DNA of 62,881 nucleotides from Vibrio ezurae NBRC 102218 (GCF_000467185.1 NZ_BATM01000028.1:1-62881), one strand, 5' to 3'; numbered from the stretch's first letter, positions 1 to 10,126 are shown. Notes: a model not told the origin generated them from the sequence alone. Program-made: numbers and translations.

Positions 1-1
1 T

Positions 2-3000
2 CAATCTGCATTTACTCAAGCGATATCAGGTACAGCGCCAGTGGGATCGACTTCAAGTGCGACACACAATGGCCAATTCAGTGTCGATACGCAGGCAGGC
101 ACCATTGCAGTCAATACTGGCCTCACAGTCAATAAAGATGACGTCCTAAACCTTGCAGAGCAAGGACAAGACTTGGTCATTAGTGGTAGCACCAAGGGCA
201 TTGAAGACGGTCAGCATGTCACTGTGGAGTTCAATGGTCATAAATACGGCGACGCGGGTTCAGGTGCACCTATCGAAGTGCACGGCAACCAGTGGACATT
301 GACTGTGCCCCATGCCGATCTTGTTGGTATTAAAGATGGCGCATCGCTTGAGATCACCCCTTCAGTAAGTGATGCAGCAGGCAACCCTGCGACTGTAACT
401 GACGGTCACTTAACAACGGATTTGCATGCGGATGCAGGTATCAGCATTAATAGCATCAATGGTGGAAATCCCATCAACCAAAAGGATGCCAAAGGCAATA
501 TTCACGTATCAGGCACGGTTGGCGGAGATGCTAGTGTGGGTGATCACGTTAGCATTGAGATCAACGGTCATACGCACAACAATGTGTTGGTCGAAAAAGG
601 CAATGTCTTTAATTTAGATGTTGATGGCCGTGAGTTTACGACAGATAGCAAAGGTCATGCTGTGACGTCTGGTCAAGTAAAAGCAACGGTGACAGGTACA
701 GATGTCGCAGGGAATGCCTTTACTCAACCGGCCAATAGCCACTTTAGTGTTGATACCGATATTACGCCTGTGACGCTCGATCTAACCGATGGTACGGATT
801 CAGGTTCAAGTCACACAGATAACATCACCCATGGTGATGCCAACGGCAAGCTCATATTTAATCTGGGCTCTGTTGATCCAGATGTTGAACCGAAAAACGG
901 TGGTGTGGTGGTTAAAGACGCAGCTGGTAATATCATTACAGGTACCTTTAGCTCAACAGCAGGTAGCAATGGTGCCACACAATGGACTTTCCATACCGAT
1001 ACCACAGCTTTGCCAGACGGTCAGCATACTTTGCACACCGAAGTGAAAGATGCGCACGGTAATACAGCAATCGGCACGCCGATAGATGTCACTGTTAACA
1101 CATCTGCCTCAGTAACAATTACAATTGATCCAATCACGCAAGATAATGTAATTGATACAAGTGAAGCGGGTGGTAAAGTTCTTGTTTCAGGTAAAGTTAC
1201 GGGTGACTTTACTGATGGTGATACTGTTACATTGACAGTTAACAATCATAAAGTAACGGGCGTTGTCGATGCGTCTGGTCATTATAAAATTCCTGTCGCA
1301 GGTTCCGATCTAAAAACTGATACACTGGTCATTGCGAAGATTGATACAACGGATGCCGCGGGTAATACTGCAAGTAGTACAACTAAGCACCCTTATACAG
1401 TGGATCTTGATCCAACGACATCTGATTCGACATTAGCCTTGTATGAGCACCACTCTCCGTCTAGCACAGCGCCATATACTATGACATTGCCTGATTTTGG
1501 TAGCCCACAAGATGAGGATTTAGCTCATGCTCACATTGTCATCGAGTCATTACCTAATAATGGTCATCTCGAGCTAAATGGGAAAGCGGTTAAAGCGAAT
1601 ACTGAATTATCGGTAGCGGATATTAAAGACGGTCATGTGCAGTTTGTACCTGATTCACAAGTGGCAAAAGCAGATATGACGGGTCATATTGGCTTCCATA
1701 TTAAGGATGCAAAGGGGCATGAAAGCAGTTCTCATCACCTAAGTGTGAGCTTACATGCTCATGCGTCACAGCCAGTATTTAATTTGCAGACACACTCAAT
1801 TAAGCCAACGGCATCGGGCGGGGCAAAACCGGCGACACACACACGCAGTTATGCTGTGGATCTGTCTGCCCATGGCTATGATAACGATGGTTCTGAAACG
1901 CACACTTTAAGCCTTGAAGCACATGATGATATGCACTTGTATACCGCGAAAGGTGCTGAGATTAGTGTTGTCGGCAGTGGCAGTCATAAGCATTGGGATC
2001 TATCTGGCCTAAACCAAACAGAGTTGAAAAATCTACATATTAAAATACCTGACAGCTATACAGGCGATCTGGTATTGACCGCCAGACTGGAAACTAAAGA
2101 GGCGCAAGGGGAAGAAACACATACCACGAGTATGGATGTGACGCTGCAAACGCCACCTACAGCCACTGACGGCCATTTCTCAACAAATGAAGACACCTCT
2201 CACACGCTGACAGTGACTGACTTTGGTACTTATCATGATGCTGATGGCTCAAATGCTGCTGATACAGGCTATGTAGTGATTGATGAATTACCAGCAGGAG
2301 GTCAGCTACAGCTAAATGGTCATACGGTGACACTACATCAAGCGATTGATCGTGGTGATATTAGCAGTGGCGCTCTCAAGTTCGTTCCTTTATCAAATTC
2401 AGATGAAAATGTGAGTCTTAAGTATCATGTGCGTGATAATGCAAATAATGACGATTCAACGCAGCATACACTGAAGATCGAAGTTGATTCGGTTGCAGAT
2501 AAACCGACTTTATCGGTAGATTTGGGGGATGTTACTTATCACGCTAAAAGCAAAGGTTCGTCAGCTTATACAGAACATGAATTGAAAATCACCTCAGCAC
2601 TGACAGATACAGACAGTAGTGAAAAACTGAGTGTTCAGGTTGATACGAAAGGCTTGCCTCTTAATACAGAACTGTGGCAGTCAGGACAGAAAGTCGATGC
2701 AAAAAATGGCCATTGGGATCTAGATACGTCGCATCTTGATGATGTGACACTGCATGTTCCAACCAGTGGAGGCATTACATCGGCCTTTGATCTCACCGTT
2801 CGAGCAACAAGCAGAGAGAAACATAATGATCACAACGGGGTTAATACCACCCATAATGAGCTCACTAGTGTGCATGTGCCCAAGCTTCAAGTGCTGCATC
2901 TAGAAGGCGGTTTAGGTCATCATACGGATAAAGATGCTATTCATACGCAGCATGTACCGTTAACAGGTGTACCTGCGGAGTTGGCACAGGGTGGTACAGC

Positions 3001-5371
3001 GACCCCTGATAATATTGGTCATCAAGGTGAACTCAAATTTGTGAATGGCCAGTGGGAATATCAGATCACAGATGAGCATTCAATTCATGGTAATCAAGAG
3101 CGCTTTACCGTGACTCCCCCTTCTGGTACCAAAGGCGAGCCTACCACGGTGATTGTGGCAGTAGATGGCTATACAGATGAAAAAACAGCCACGCCACCGG
3201 CGCCGAAAGCTATCCCTGATCAGGATAAAGGTCTTAAGGGTGACTACTATGGTTATAATGATCATATTGGTGGAAAAATTGGTGACGTCCCCGATGATGC
3301 CGACCACCCAACGGCGCATAACGATAGATATGTAGGCGATAAAGTAGAGCCGTACATTCCTAATTGGTACAAGCATGACGACGATGCTAAGTATGGCAAT
3401 ATTGCTAATCTTGACGAAGTTGAGCATGTTATTGCGGATCGGAAGGGCAATCCTGACGCAACGTTTGTCGCTAACCAATTAGATTATAAACTGGAAGAAG
3501 GAGATCACTTCAAAGGAGCTAAGACAGCTAATAGCGCAGGTCAGGGGGGATTAGGGAATACCGATCTGAACCATTTACATGATAAAAACCATCAAGATCT
3601 TAAACAAGGTGTTTATGTCAAAGCGGGTGATCATGTTGATGCACATGGCGACGCTACGCAGGTTGCTATGCTAGATTTCTTAGATGGACCTCTTGGTCAA
3701 AATACCGACAGTCATACTTTAATCGCTCATAGCAATGGTGGTCATGAAGCTGATGGTCCTGATTCCCATCGCACTTCAGGCTTTGGTTCAACCACAGATG
3801 CAATTATTAAACTATCGGGCGTGTTAGCCGTAGCTGAGTCGGGTGAGTATGACCTAAAAGTGACTTCAGATGATGGTTTTGTACTCTTCATCGATGGCAT
3901 GCAAGTAGGCAAAGTGGATTCAGTGCACTCGGCTCGTGCAGATGACTTCCACTTCCATTTAGATGCAGGCCAGCATCAGATACAAATTCTGTATTGGGAC
4001 GCTTCTATCGACGCAGTCTTAAAAGTGCAGATGCGTAAGCACGGTGATACTGACTTCCCTGTTCTTGGTGAAGATCCGACAGATAAGATCGCCATTTTCC
4101 AGCATGAACAAGCAGCACAGAAACAAGGTGAGCGTGTGTTCTATTCGTATCAAAATGGTGTATGGGAAATTCAACAGCCTGTACACAAGGATGGTACCGA
4201 GCACGGTGATCATATTTCGGGTCTTGCGGGCATTGATGTAATTGATGCGAAGGGCGGCGATGATACGGTTTATGCTGGAGAAGGTCATGATATCGTCAAC
4301 GGTGGCGCAGGGAATGATGAACTGTTCGGTGAGGGCGGTGAAGATACACTACGTGGCGGAGTAGGCGATGATCAGCTCGATGGTGGCAGTTCAAGTGATA
4401 CTTTCGTTTGGCGTGATGGTGATACAGGTCATGATACGGTTAAAGACTTTGAAGTGAAATGGACCGAAGATGTAGTAGTTGGTACAAAAACTAATGGTAA
4501 CAAAATTCATTCTGAGATCGTCCATCCTGGTGATGTGTTAGACATGCGAGGTATGGTGTCGTCAAAAAATGAATTGGTTGCAAGTTTTGACGGACACAAT
4601 AACCTTGTCATCACGCATGGTTCTGGTGCACATCTAACCAGCATTACCTTAGAGGGGGTAACCGCTCAGTCAGTGTTACACCACAGTGGTAAAGCGAGTG
4701 ATGTACTTAGCCAACTATTTACCAACGATCAGATATTGATAGGTACACCACCACAAAACGACGTTGTCGGGCAAACGACACCTCAAAGTGCAAGTGATGA
4801 GCCAGAAGATATACCAACGGTAACTATTACCGCGCCAGAGCAAAGTGATGTGCCAGATGACGTACCTACAGTCACCATTGCAGCACCAGAGCAGCATGAT
4901 GTCGCGACAACGAGTAACCCATACCTAGATATGGTGCAAGCTCATGCTACGCAGCAAACACATCAGCATCAAGACGTGCCCGCAGCTGCGTCTCCTGCTC
5001 CTGTGGCAAGTCATGTGCAAGGCGCGAGTGTGTCAGATGGTGCTAGCCATTACCTTAATATGGTTGGTGTCGATGCAAAAGAGGTGAAGGTTGAGCACAA
5101 GAAGCATGGGGATGATCATCTTCATACTCAGAAGCACTTTGCGCACAATCCGCTGGCCGATGATTTCCAAGACCCTAACCATGGACAGCATCATGGGCAT
5201 GATGCGTTTGCGAATCCACTTGAGGATAAGCATGACCATAAAGGTGACAAGCATCATGATACTAAGCCACATGATCTTACTGAGACAGGCAGCCACAACG
5301 GCAACCACAATGCTCATGATCAGATGGACAACCATTTAGTGGATCCGACGACTCATCATCACAACAGCTAG
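2..5371 (+). CDS. Giant RTX adhesin, C-terminal part (5' end outside window)
   Basis: Reading frame is open from base 2, so this is the 3' part of a very large surface adhesin secreted by a type I system. In order: Ig-like bacterial repeats (about nt 100-1420); cadherin-like repeats with LELNG / QLQLNG strands (1430-2500); a PA14-type module starting at GLKGDYYG and ending near ILYWDAS (3230-4050); RTX calcium-binding nonapeptides such as GGAGNDELFG (4200-4400); then a T1SS target region with DTFVWRDGD (4400-4740). The secretion signal is normally last, but here about 209 residues follow. They hold two imperfect repeats (PTVTITAPEQ, PTVTIAAPEQ), two YLxMV motifs and a final stretch of 93 residues of which 22 are His, ending HHHNS. 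Family assignment is firm; ligand is unknown. The very long hairpin at 5390-5470 ends the transcript. Confidence 0.9.
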   Translation, partial: QSAFTQAISGTAPVGSTSSATHNGQFSVDTQAGTIAVNTGLTVNKDDVLNLAEQGQDLVISGSTKGIEDGQHVTVEFNGHKYGDAGSGAPIEVHGNQWTLTVPHADLVGIKDGASLEITPSVSDAAGNPATVTDGHLTTDLHADAGISINSINGGNPINQKDAKGNIHVSGTVGGDASVGDHVSIEINGHTHNNVLVEKGNVFNLDVDGREFTTDSKGHAVTSGQVKATVTGTDVAGNAFTQPANSHFSVDTDITPVTLDLTDGTDSGSSHTDNITHGDANGKLIFNLGSVDPDVEPKNGGVVVKDAAGNIITGTFSSTAGSNGATQWTFHTDTTALPDGQHTLHTEVKDAHGNTAIGTPIDVTVNTSASVTITIDPITQDNVIDTSEAGGKVLVSGKVTGDFTDGDTVTLTVNNHKVTGVVDASGHYKIPVAGSDLKTDTLVIAKIDTTDAAGNTASSTTKHPYTVDLDPTTSDSTLALYEHHSPSSTAPYTMTLPDFGSPQDEDLAHAHIVIESLPNNGHLELNGKAVKANTELSVADIKDGHVQFVPDSQVAKADMTGHIGFHIKDAKGHESSSHHLSVSLHAHASQPVFNLQTHSIKPTASGGAKPATHTRSYAVDLSAHGYDNDGSETHTLSLEAHDDMHLYTAKGAEISVVGSGSHKHWDLSGLNQTELKNLHIKIPDSYTGDLVLTARLETKEAQGEETHTTSMDVTLQTPPTATDGHFSTNEDTSHTLTVTDFGTYHDADGSNAADTGYVVIDELPAGGQLQLNGHTVTLHQAIDRGDISSGALKFVPLSNSDENVSLKYHVRDNANNDDSTQHTLKIEVDSVADKPTLSVDLGDVTYHAKSKGSSAYTEHELKITSALTDTDSSEKLSVQVDTKGLPLNTELWQSGQKVDAKNGHWDLDTSHLDDVTLHVPTSGGITSAFDLTVRATSREKHNDHNGVNTTHNELTSVHVPKLQVLHLEGGLGHHTDKDAIHTQHVPLTGVPAELAQGGTATPDNIGHQGELKFVNGQWEYQITDEHSIHGNQERFTVTPPSGTKGEPTTVIVAVDGYTDEKTATPPAPKAIPDQDKGLKGDYYGYNDHIGGKIGDVPDDADHPTAHNDRYVGDKVEPYIPNWYKHDDDAKYGNIANLDEVEHVIADRKGNPDATFVANQLDYKLEEGDHFKGAKTANSAGQGGLGNTDLNHLHDKNHQDLKQGVYVKAGDHVDAHGDATQVAMLDFLDGPLGQNTDSHTLIAHSNGGHEADGPDSHRTSGFGSTTDAIIKLSGVLAVAESGEYDLKVTSDDGFVLFIDGMQVGKVDSVHSARADDFHFHLDAGQHQIQILYWDASIDAVLKVQMRKHGDTDFPVLGEDPTDKIAIFQHEQAAQKQGERVFYSYQNGVWEIQQPVHKDGTEHGDHISGLAGIDVIDAKGGDDTVYAGEGHDIVNGGAGNDELFGEGGEDTLRGGVGDDQLDGGSSSDTFVWRDGDTGHDTVKDFEVKWTEDVVVGTKTNGNKIHSEIVHPGDVLDMRGMVSSKNELVASFDGHNNLVITHGSGAHLTSITLEGVTAQSVLHHSGKASDVLSQLFTNDQILIGTPPQNDVVGQTTPQSASDEPEDIPTVTITAPEQSDVPDDVPTVTIAAPEQHDVATTSNPYLDMVQAHATQQTHQHQDVPAAASPAPVASHVQGASVSDGASHYLNMVGVDAKEVKVEHKKHGDDHLHTQKHFAHNPLADDFQDPNHGQHHGHDAFANPLEDKHDHKGDKHHDTKPHDLTETGSHNGNHNAHDQMDNHLVDPTTHHHNS

Positions 5372-5389
5372 TTGAGAGTCTGAAGATAC

Positions 5390-5470
5390 AAAAACCAGCC
5401 TGAAAAGAAAGTCGCCCCAATAATTGAACAGCAATTATTGGGAGCGACTTCAAGAGGCTGGTTTTTATTT
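5390..5470 (+). terminator. Nested long hairpin terminator after adhesin
   Basis: Outer arms AAAACCAGCCT (5391-5401) and AGGCTGGTTTT (5455-5465) enclose inner arms AAGTCGC/GCGACTT and CCCAATAATTG/CAATTATTGGG around loop AACAG. A T-rich run follows. About 29 paired bases in one nested structure is unusually long for an intrinsic terminator. Confidence 0.8.
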
Positions 5471-5489
5471 AGATTAATGAAAGATTGAC

Positions 5490-5561
5490 ACCCATTACAC
5501 CAAATAAGTGATCAGAAATAGCGCAAAAAAATGCTCGAGAACAAGGAAGAATTTCTTGATA
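5490..5561 (+). repeat. Dispersed intergenic repeat, copy A
   Basis: About 72 bp that match, in inverted orientation, positions 36776-36849. The shared core includes AAGTGATCAGAAATAGCGCA and ATGCTCGAGAACAAGG. Both copies are intergenic, each beyond the 3' end of a gene. No coding potential and no obvious terminal inverted repeats. Confidence 0.75.
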
Positions 5562-5639
5562 AGTCGTTATTCTACAATCGAAAATTCTAACGCTGTTATT
5601 TAACAAGCTTGAGTGAGGCGTTACTTCGTACGAATGGTA

Positions 5640-6893
5640 TTAGATCGTCACTATACTTCTTTTCACACTACGCTCCGCCAACAAAAAGAAAACCAGCGCA
5701 CATAGGATAAAGGCTGAGATGGTGTAGTAGTAAGCGTTGTTACCAGCACCTGATAAGCTAGCTGCAACGGTTGCTCCCGTAATTGAGCCTATGATCCCGA
5801 TAAATGACATAAAAGAAGAAGCCGAGCCTTTATTTGTGTTTTGTTTGTTTAAGATAAATTGGGTTAAAGGTGGGTTGAGTACACCACGGAAAAAGCTAAA
5901 TAAAGCCATGGGAACAATAAACAATATTGGCGCACTTAAATGCGTTAAAATACTGATTTCTGAAGCTAACTGATGGTGTACTTGTACATACCCTAAAAAA
6001 ACAAACAGCGGAATGAGTGCGGAAGAGCAAAACATCATGCGGTAGACGGTTTTAGGCACGTCTTTGGTTATGTAGGCGGACAGGAAATTACCCAGCATTA
6101 GGCCCAGCATCACGGGTATGTTGTAGAGTACAAACTCAGCTTCTGAAAGACCAAGGTTGGAGCACAGCATAGACACTCCCGCCGTTATCCACACTAAAAA
6201 AGCCGCTCCACAAAACGCTGAGCTTATTGAGATCAGTAAAAAATCACGCTCTCGACTCATCTTAAATATCGCCCAGATATTCTGGCGCAAAGAGGGCGTT
6301 GTACCATTTTCTGGTAGCTTACGTGTTTCTGGCATATACGCATTAAGCAACAGTAAAATTAACACCATAAACACAGAGTTTGCCCAAAAGGTAAATTTCC
6401 AGCCGCCGATTTTCATAAGAGCGAGACCGATAACTGGCCCAGCCATTGGCGCCAATATAACAATAGTGGCAGAGAGCCCAAGGGCTTTGATAGCGTCTGC
6501 ATTCGTGTAGTGTTCGTTGATGGCGGCATAGGCCGCGGCAAAGATGGCGCAGATTGCAAGCCCTGTCACTGCTCGCCAAAACAGGAACCAACCAATGCTG
6601 GGGGCGAAGGTAACCATCGAGTTCGCGACGATAAACAGTGTTGCACCAAGAAGTAGGGTCGGTCTACGACCAAATCGGTCAGACAGCGGTCCTGCAATTA
6701 GCTGAAAAGCTAAGGTGAGCCATAAAAAGGCGGAAACCCCGAGTTGCACCGTGCCATAATCGCCTTCGGCAAAACCAAAATAGTGTGCTATTTCTGGGAT
6801 CGCCGGTAAAAAAGAGTCATTACTGACGAAGACGGTGAAAGTATACAGAGACGTAAGGATATAAAACTTACGTTGAAAAAAGCTGTGTATCAT
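5640..6893 (-). CDS. MFS drug:H+ antiporter (MdfA/Bcr-like)
   Basis: A 417-residue inner-membrane protein with the 12 hydrophobic segments of the major facilitator superfamily. The cytoplasmic loop between helices 2 and 3 carries the family motif GPLSDRFGRRP (about residues 68-78), and the helix-5 region has the antiporter motif APMAGPVIG. Length and the acidic-poor N-terminus fit 12-TM multidrug exporters such as MdfA/Cmr; the N-terminal residues FVSNDSFLPAIPEI match that subgroup. It stands alone, convergent with the adhesin. Substrate cannot be told from sequence. Confidence 0.8.
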   Translation of the reverse strand: MIHSFFQRKFYILTSLYTFTVFVSNDSFLPAIPEIAHYFGFAEGDYGTVQLGVSAFLWLTLAFQLIAGPLSDRFGRRPTLLLGATLFIVANSMVTFAPSIGWFLFWRAVTGLAICAIFAAAYAAINEHYTNADAIKALGLSATIVILAPMAGPVIGLALMKIGGWKFTFWANSVFMVLILLLLNAYMPETRKLPENGTTPSLRQNIWAIFKMSRERDFLLISISSAFCGAAFLVWITAGVSMLCSNLGLSEAEFVLYNIPVMLGLMLGNFLSAYITKDVPKTVYRMMFCSSALIPLFVFLGYVQVHHQLASEISILTHLSAPILFIVPMALFSFFRGVLNPPLTQFILNKQNTNKGSASSFMSFIGIIGSITGATVAASLSGAGNNAYYYTISAFILCALVFFLLAERSVKRSIVTI

Positions 6894-7289
6894 AGGATAT
6901 GAGGTCTATAAATGGGGTGAGCTCAGATGAGATCTGACGCGTTAGTTTAAAAAAGAGTCCCCCTTTTATTAAACCGCAATCAAACTGCCTCGGCAATTTG
7001 TGCGCCATAGTAGCAATCCAATTCTCAAATACAAGGTAAGGCTATCTTGCATTTTTGTTAGGTGCTCTGATAAAAACCCATCGCAGTAAATAGCGGTTCA
7101 GTGTAGTGGGTTAAAATATTCGATAACAGCGTTGATTTTTTATAAGTAGAACAAGGGTTTATCGAAAAGCGTTGCGCAATGCACTTGAGTTATCCGATGT
7201 ATCGCACCTATCCACGACTAAAAGTAGCGGATAGGCAGTACTCGGAAATGCGTATTTCGCAGAATCAGCAATAAAGGCGAGGATAAAGC
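6894..7289. other. Intergenic region, nothing recognised
   Basis: About 395 bp between two leftward genes. It must hold the promoter of the MFS gene and the end of the glutaredoxin transcript. I saw no RNA gene, strong hairpin with T-run, or coding frame worth reporting. Confidence 0.4.
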
Positions 7290-7649
7290 CTAGGCAAACT
7301 CTTTTTGCAGATAAGTGATGATATCTGAGGATTCATACATCCAAGTTTCTTTGCCATCCGCGGTAATTTTTAAGCAAGGCACTTTGATTCGCCCCCCTCC
7401 AACTTGCAACTCTTCACGTGCTTGGCTGTCATCTTTGGCGTCTTTTAGCTCAATGTTGATTGATTGACGTTTCAATTCACGTCGAACTTTTACGCAGAAA
7501 GGGCATGCTTCAAATTGATACAAAGTCAGGTCTTTTGCCTTAGTATCGGCACTTTGCTGAGCTTCAGTGGTGCGCTGGACGCCTTTAGGTGAAAAAAGAA
7601 AATTAAGCAGTAAGATAATCTTACCTAAGATAATTCGAATGATCTTCAT
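7290..7649 (-). CDS. Membrane-anchored glutaredoxin-domain protein
   Basis: 119 residues. An N-terminal hydrophobic segment (residues 3-20, no obvious cleavage site) precedes a glutaredoxin fold with the redox motif CPFC (residues 49-52), the cis-proline strand KVPCLKI, and the C-terminal glutathione-binding region YESSDIITYL. It should catalyse thiol-disulfide exchange or use glutathione, tethered to the inner membrane. Glutaredoxins of about 115-120 residues with one N-terminal helix are common in vibrios. The neighbours (MFS exporter, exonuclease) give no functional link. Physiological partner is unknown. Confidence 0.8.
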   Translation of the reverse strand: MKIIRIILGKIILLLNFLFSPKGVQRTTEAQQSADTKAKDLTLYQFEACPFCVKVRRELKRQSINIELKDAKDDSQAREELQVGGGRIKVPCLKITADGKETWMYESSDIITYLQKEFA

Positions 7650-7846
7650 GGATAGGTTGGGGCTCAGAGTGTAAAAATAATGAGCACCATGCTGAATGAA
7701 AAATTGATCTTAGTCAATTTGTCTCATGTGGCTTTGGCTCACATTTCAACTATTTATGTTGCGGCGTTACCCTTTGCCGGTGAGGTGTTAGTACTATTAT
7801 TTACAGTGTAAAGAAGCCCTTGCTTTATATAGACTCAGGCACGATG

Positions 7847-7862
7847 GCGCTTACGTAAGCGC
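7847..7862. promoter_or_regulatory. Perfect 16-bp palindrome
   Basis: GCGCTTACGTAAGCGC reads the same on both strands. It lies 35 bp past the end of the exonuclease gene and about 200 bp upstream of the glutaredoxin gene, so it could be an operator for the latter or part of a terminator. No T-run follows. Confidence 0.35.
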
Positions 7863-7897
7863 AGAGCTTCACGAATGGATACCAGCGGTAGTGAGGA

Positions 7898-8527
7898 TTA
7901 TTTATTGGTAAGCTTAACGTGCTTGCTAATGAGTGAATCTAATGCATTTTTGCTGGTTTTTGACAGCTTTTGCATAAAGGTGAACTCTGGGTTGGAAATG
8001 CCTCTGCGGCTGAGTTCTTCTAATATTACCATCCACAGTTTGGCGGTCATTTCTGAATCGGCTAATGCGCGGTGAAATACTCCATCATGTTCAATGTGTT
8101 TATAGCGAATGAGATCACCGAGCTTGTGAGTAGGGGCTTCTTGATATAAGCGTCGTGCAATAAGCATAGAACATGCAAATTGCCCCGAATATTTAAGTCC
8201 CAATAAATCAAGTTCTGCATCTAAAAAGCGTTTATCAAAAGAGGCGTTGTGCGCCACCATGTTGCTATCGCCAATAAATGTGGCAAATTCACTCATCACT
8301 TCGGCGCAACTCGGTGCGCTACGCAACATATTGTTGCTAATGCCAGTGTAGCTTTCGATAAATGAACTGACGCGAAAACCGGGGTTCATTAATTGTTGAA
8401 AGGTGTCTATCACTTGACCGTCAATCAGCTTAACCGCACCAATCTCAATAGCTCTATCGCCCATATTGGGTGACAGACCTGTGGTTTCAAAATCGAGGAC
8501 AATAACGGAATTGGCGGAAGAAGGCAT
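7898..8527 (-). CDS. DnaQ-family 3'-5' exonuclease
   Basis: A DEDD-superfamily exonuclease of about 209 residues. Exo I is VLDFETTGL with the metal-binding Asp and Glu; a His-containing NMVAHNASFDKRFL segment forms Exo II; and HRALADSEMTAKL forms Exo III (DEDDh type, with the catalytic His in FHRALADSE). It resembles the free-standing epsilon-like exonucleases of gammaproteobacteria and lacks polymerase or nuclease fusion partners. I prefer the ATG at 8527, where homology to the family begins; an in-frame ATG at 8563 would add 12 unconserved residues. It is divergent from the peptidase gene. Confidence 0.82.
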   Translation of the reverse strand: MPSSANSVIVLDFETTGLSPNMGDRAIEIGAVKLIDGQVIDTFQQLMNPGFRVSSFIESYTGISNNMLRSAPSCAEVMSEFATFIGDSNMVAHNASFDKRFLDAELDLLGLKYSGQFACSMLIARRLYQEAPTHKLGDLIRYKHIEHDGVFHRALADSEMTAKLWMVILEELSRRGISNPEFTFMQKLSKTSKNALDSLISKHVKLTNK

Positions 8528-8659
8528 AAATACTCTGAGGCAATCAAAACAAAACGGGGGCATTCTAACACGTTAGAAGCTGAGTTTCTTGTGGCTATGA
8601 CTTGGAAATTGATCGAACAATCAGTAGGGTATGTGCATCATCCAATCCAAGGAAGTACC

Positions 8660-9955
8660 ATGCTCGGAAATACGTTTATTAATGATGGTTGCTGTTATCA
8701 AAACCATACATTTGAAGTGCCACTTAGTTACAGCGATGAAAGCTCTCAAACATTGTCACTTTTTGCCAGAGAAGTGCGTTTATTAGGTGACGAAAACAGC
8801 AGCAAACCTTGGTTACTGTTTTTTCAAGGAGGTCCGGGATTTCCATCGCCTAGACCTAATGGGCATTCAGGCTGGTTAAAAGTCGCGTTGCAACGATACC
8901 GTGTATTGTTACTTGATCAGCGCGGTACAGGTCACAGCAGTGTAATTACTCATCAAACTTTAGCGCACCTAAACAGCGAACAACAAGCTGAGTATTTAAC
9001 GCACTTTCGCGCGGATAATATCGTTCGCGATGCGGAAACCATTCGTCAGCAGTTAGGTATCGATAAGTGGGCGACATTAGGGCAAAGCTTTGGTGGATTT
9101 TGTACGTTAACTTACCTTTCGTTGTTTCCAGATAGCTTATTACAATGTTATGTCACTGGCGGCATTCCCTCTATCGACCGTGCCATTGATGATGTTTATG
9201 AAGCGACGTTCAAGCGTACAATGCAAAAAAATAAAGCGTTCTTCAAACAGTTCCCACTAGCACAATCATTGTGCCAGAAGATTGCCGACCATTTGCTAAG
9301 TCATGAAGAATTTCTGCCGAACGGGCAAAGATTCACAGTGGAACAATTTCAGCAAATCGGTATTAATTTTGGTGTCAGTGACACCTTTTTACCCACCTAC
9401 TATCTGCTAGAAAGCGCCTTTGTCGAAGTTAATGGATCGCAAGTTCTAAGCTATGAATTTTTAAATGCCATGCTCTCAGAGCAAGCGTTTCAAACCAATC
9501 CTATCTATGCCATCTTGCATGAATCTATCTATTGCCAAGGTTTTGCTTCGCAGTGGAGTGCGCACCGAGTTAGGCAAAATCATGCACAATTTAACTACCA
9601 GTCGGGGCAGCCGTTTTACTTCACTGGCGAGATGGCATTCCCGTGGATGTTTGAGCAATATAAAAACTTACAACCACTGCAAGAAGCCGCAAACACACTG
9701 GCCAATAAAAACGACTGGCAACCTTTGTATCACGCAGAGGTATTGGCAAACAACAAAGTGCCTTTAAGCTGCGCAGTGTATGCCGACGATATGTTTGTTG
9801 AAATGGCATTGAGCATTGAAACGCTCAATAGAATCCCGAACTCACAAGCGTGGATCACGAATGAGTATGAACACAACGGCTTGCGTATGGATGGAGAACG
9901 AATCCTAAGTAAGTTGTTTGCATTTGGCGATCAAACGTTAGCAACCTTGGAATAA
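8660..9955 (+). CDS. pip: Proline iminopeptidase (peptidase family S33)
   Basis: A cytosolic alpha/beta hydrolase that removes N-terminal proline from peptides. The 431-residue frame matches the Aeromonas sobria-type enzyme closely in my memory of that sequence: oxyanion segment LFFQGGPGFPSPRP, nucleophile Ser in LGQSFGGF (about residue 143), Asp in YADDMFVE, and His in NEYEHNGLR. I chose the ATG at 8660 because it has a strong ribosome site (AAGGA, 6-base spacer) and because the Aeromonas enzyme begins at the matching point; the frame is open further upstream (GTG 8591, ATG 8597). A terminator follows. No link to the defence island that starts 170 bp downstream. Confidence 0.9.
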   Translation: MLGNTFINDGCCYQNHTFEVPLSYSDESSQTLSLFAREVRLLGDENSSKPWLLFFQGGPGFPSPRPNGHSGWLKVALQRYRVLLLDQRGTGHSSVITHQTLAHLNSEQQAEYLTHFRADNIVRDAETIRQQLGIDKWATLGQSFGGFCTLTYLSLFPDSLLQCYVTGGIPSIDRAIDDVYEATFKRTMQKNKAFFKQFPLAQSLCQKIADHLLSHEEFLPNGQRFTVEQFQQIGINFGVSDTFLPTYYLLESAFVEVNGSQVLSYEFLNAMLSEQAFQTNPIYAILHESIYCQGFASQWSAHRVRQNHAQFNYQSGQPFYFTGEMAFPWMFEQYKNLQPLQEAANTLANKNDWQPLYHAEVLANNKVPLSCAVYADDMFVEMALSIETLNRIPNSQAWITNEYEHNGLRMDGERILSKLFAFGDQTLATLE

Positions 9956-9974
9956 TTGGCTAATCGAGTACGAT

Positions 9975-10014
9975 GAGCAGCTACTTATAAGTCACTTATG
10001 TAGCTGTTCTTTTT
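9975..10014 (+). terminator. Terminator after pip
   Basis: Arms GAGCAGCTA (9975-9983) and TAGCTGTTC (10001-10009, one G-T pair), followed by five T. It marks the left border of the phosphorothioation island. Confidence 0.75.
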
Positions 10015-10126
10015 AGCAGCCGGCATAAATTTAATTTTGTTGTGATCATTATTGAGAACAGCTAAGTCATTGCAATTTAAAAACTGGTACAATTTATATA
10101 TCTAAAACTGTTGAGCGAACATCAAT

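Noticed and set aside
3080..3478. 132-codon frame on the minus strand inside the adhesin
   Set aside because: Lies fully opposite the adhesin reading frame; composition is a shadow of Asp/His-rich codons, no start site or family match.
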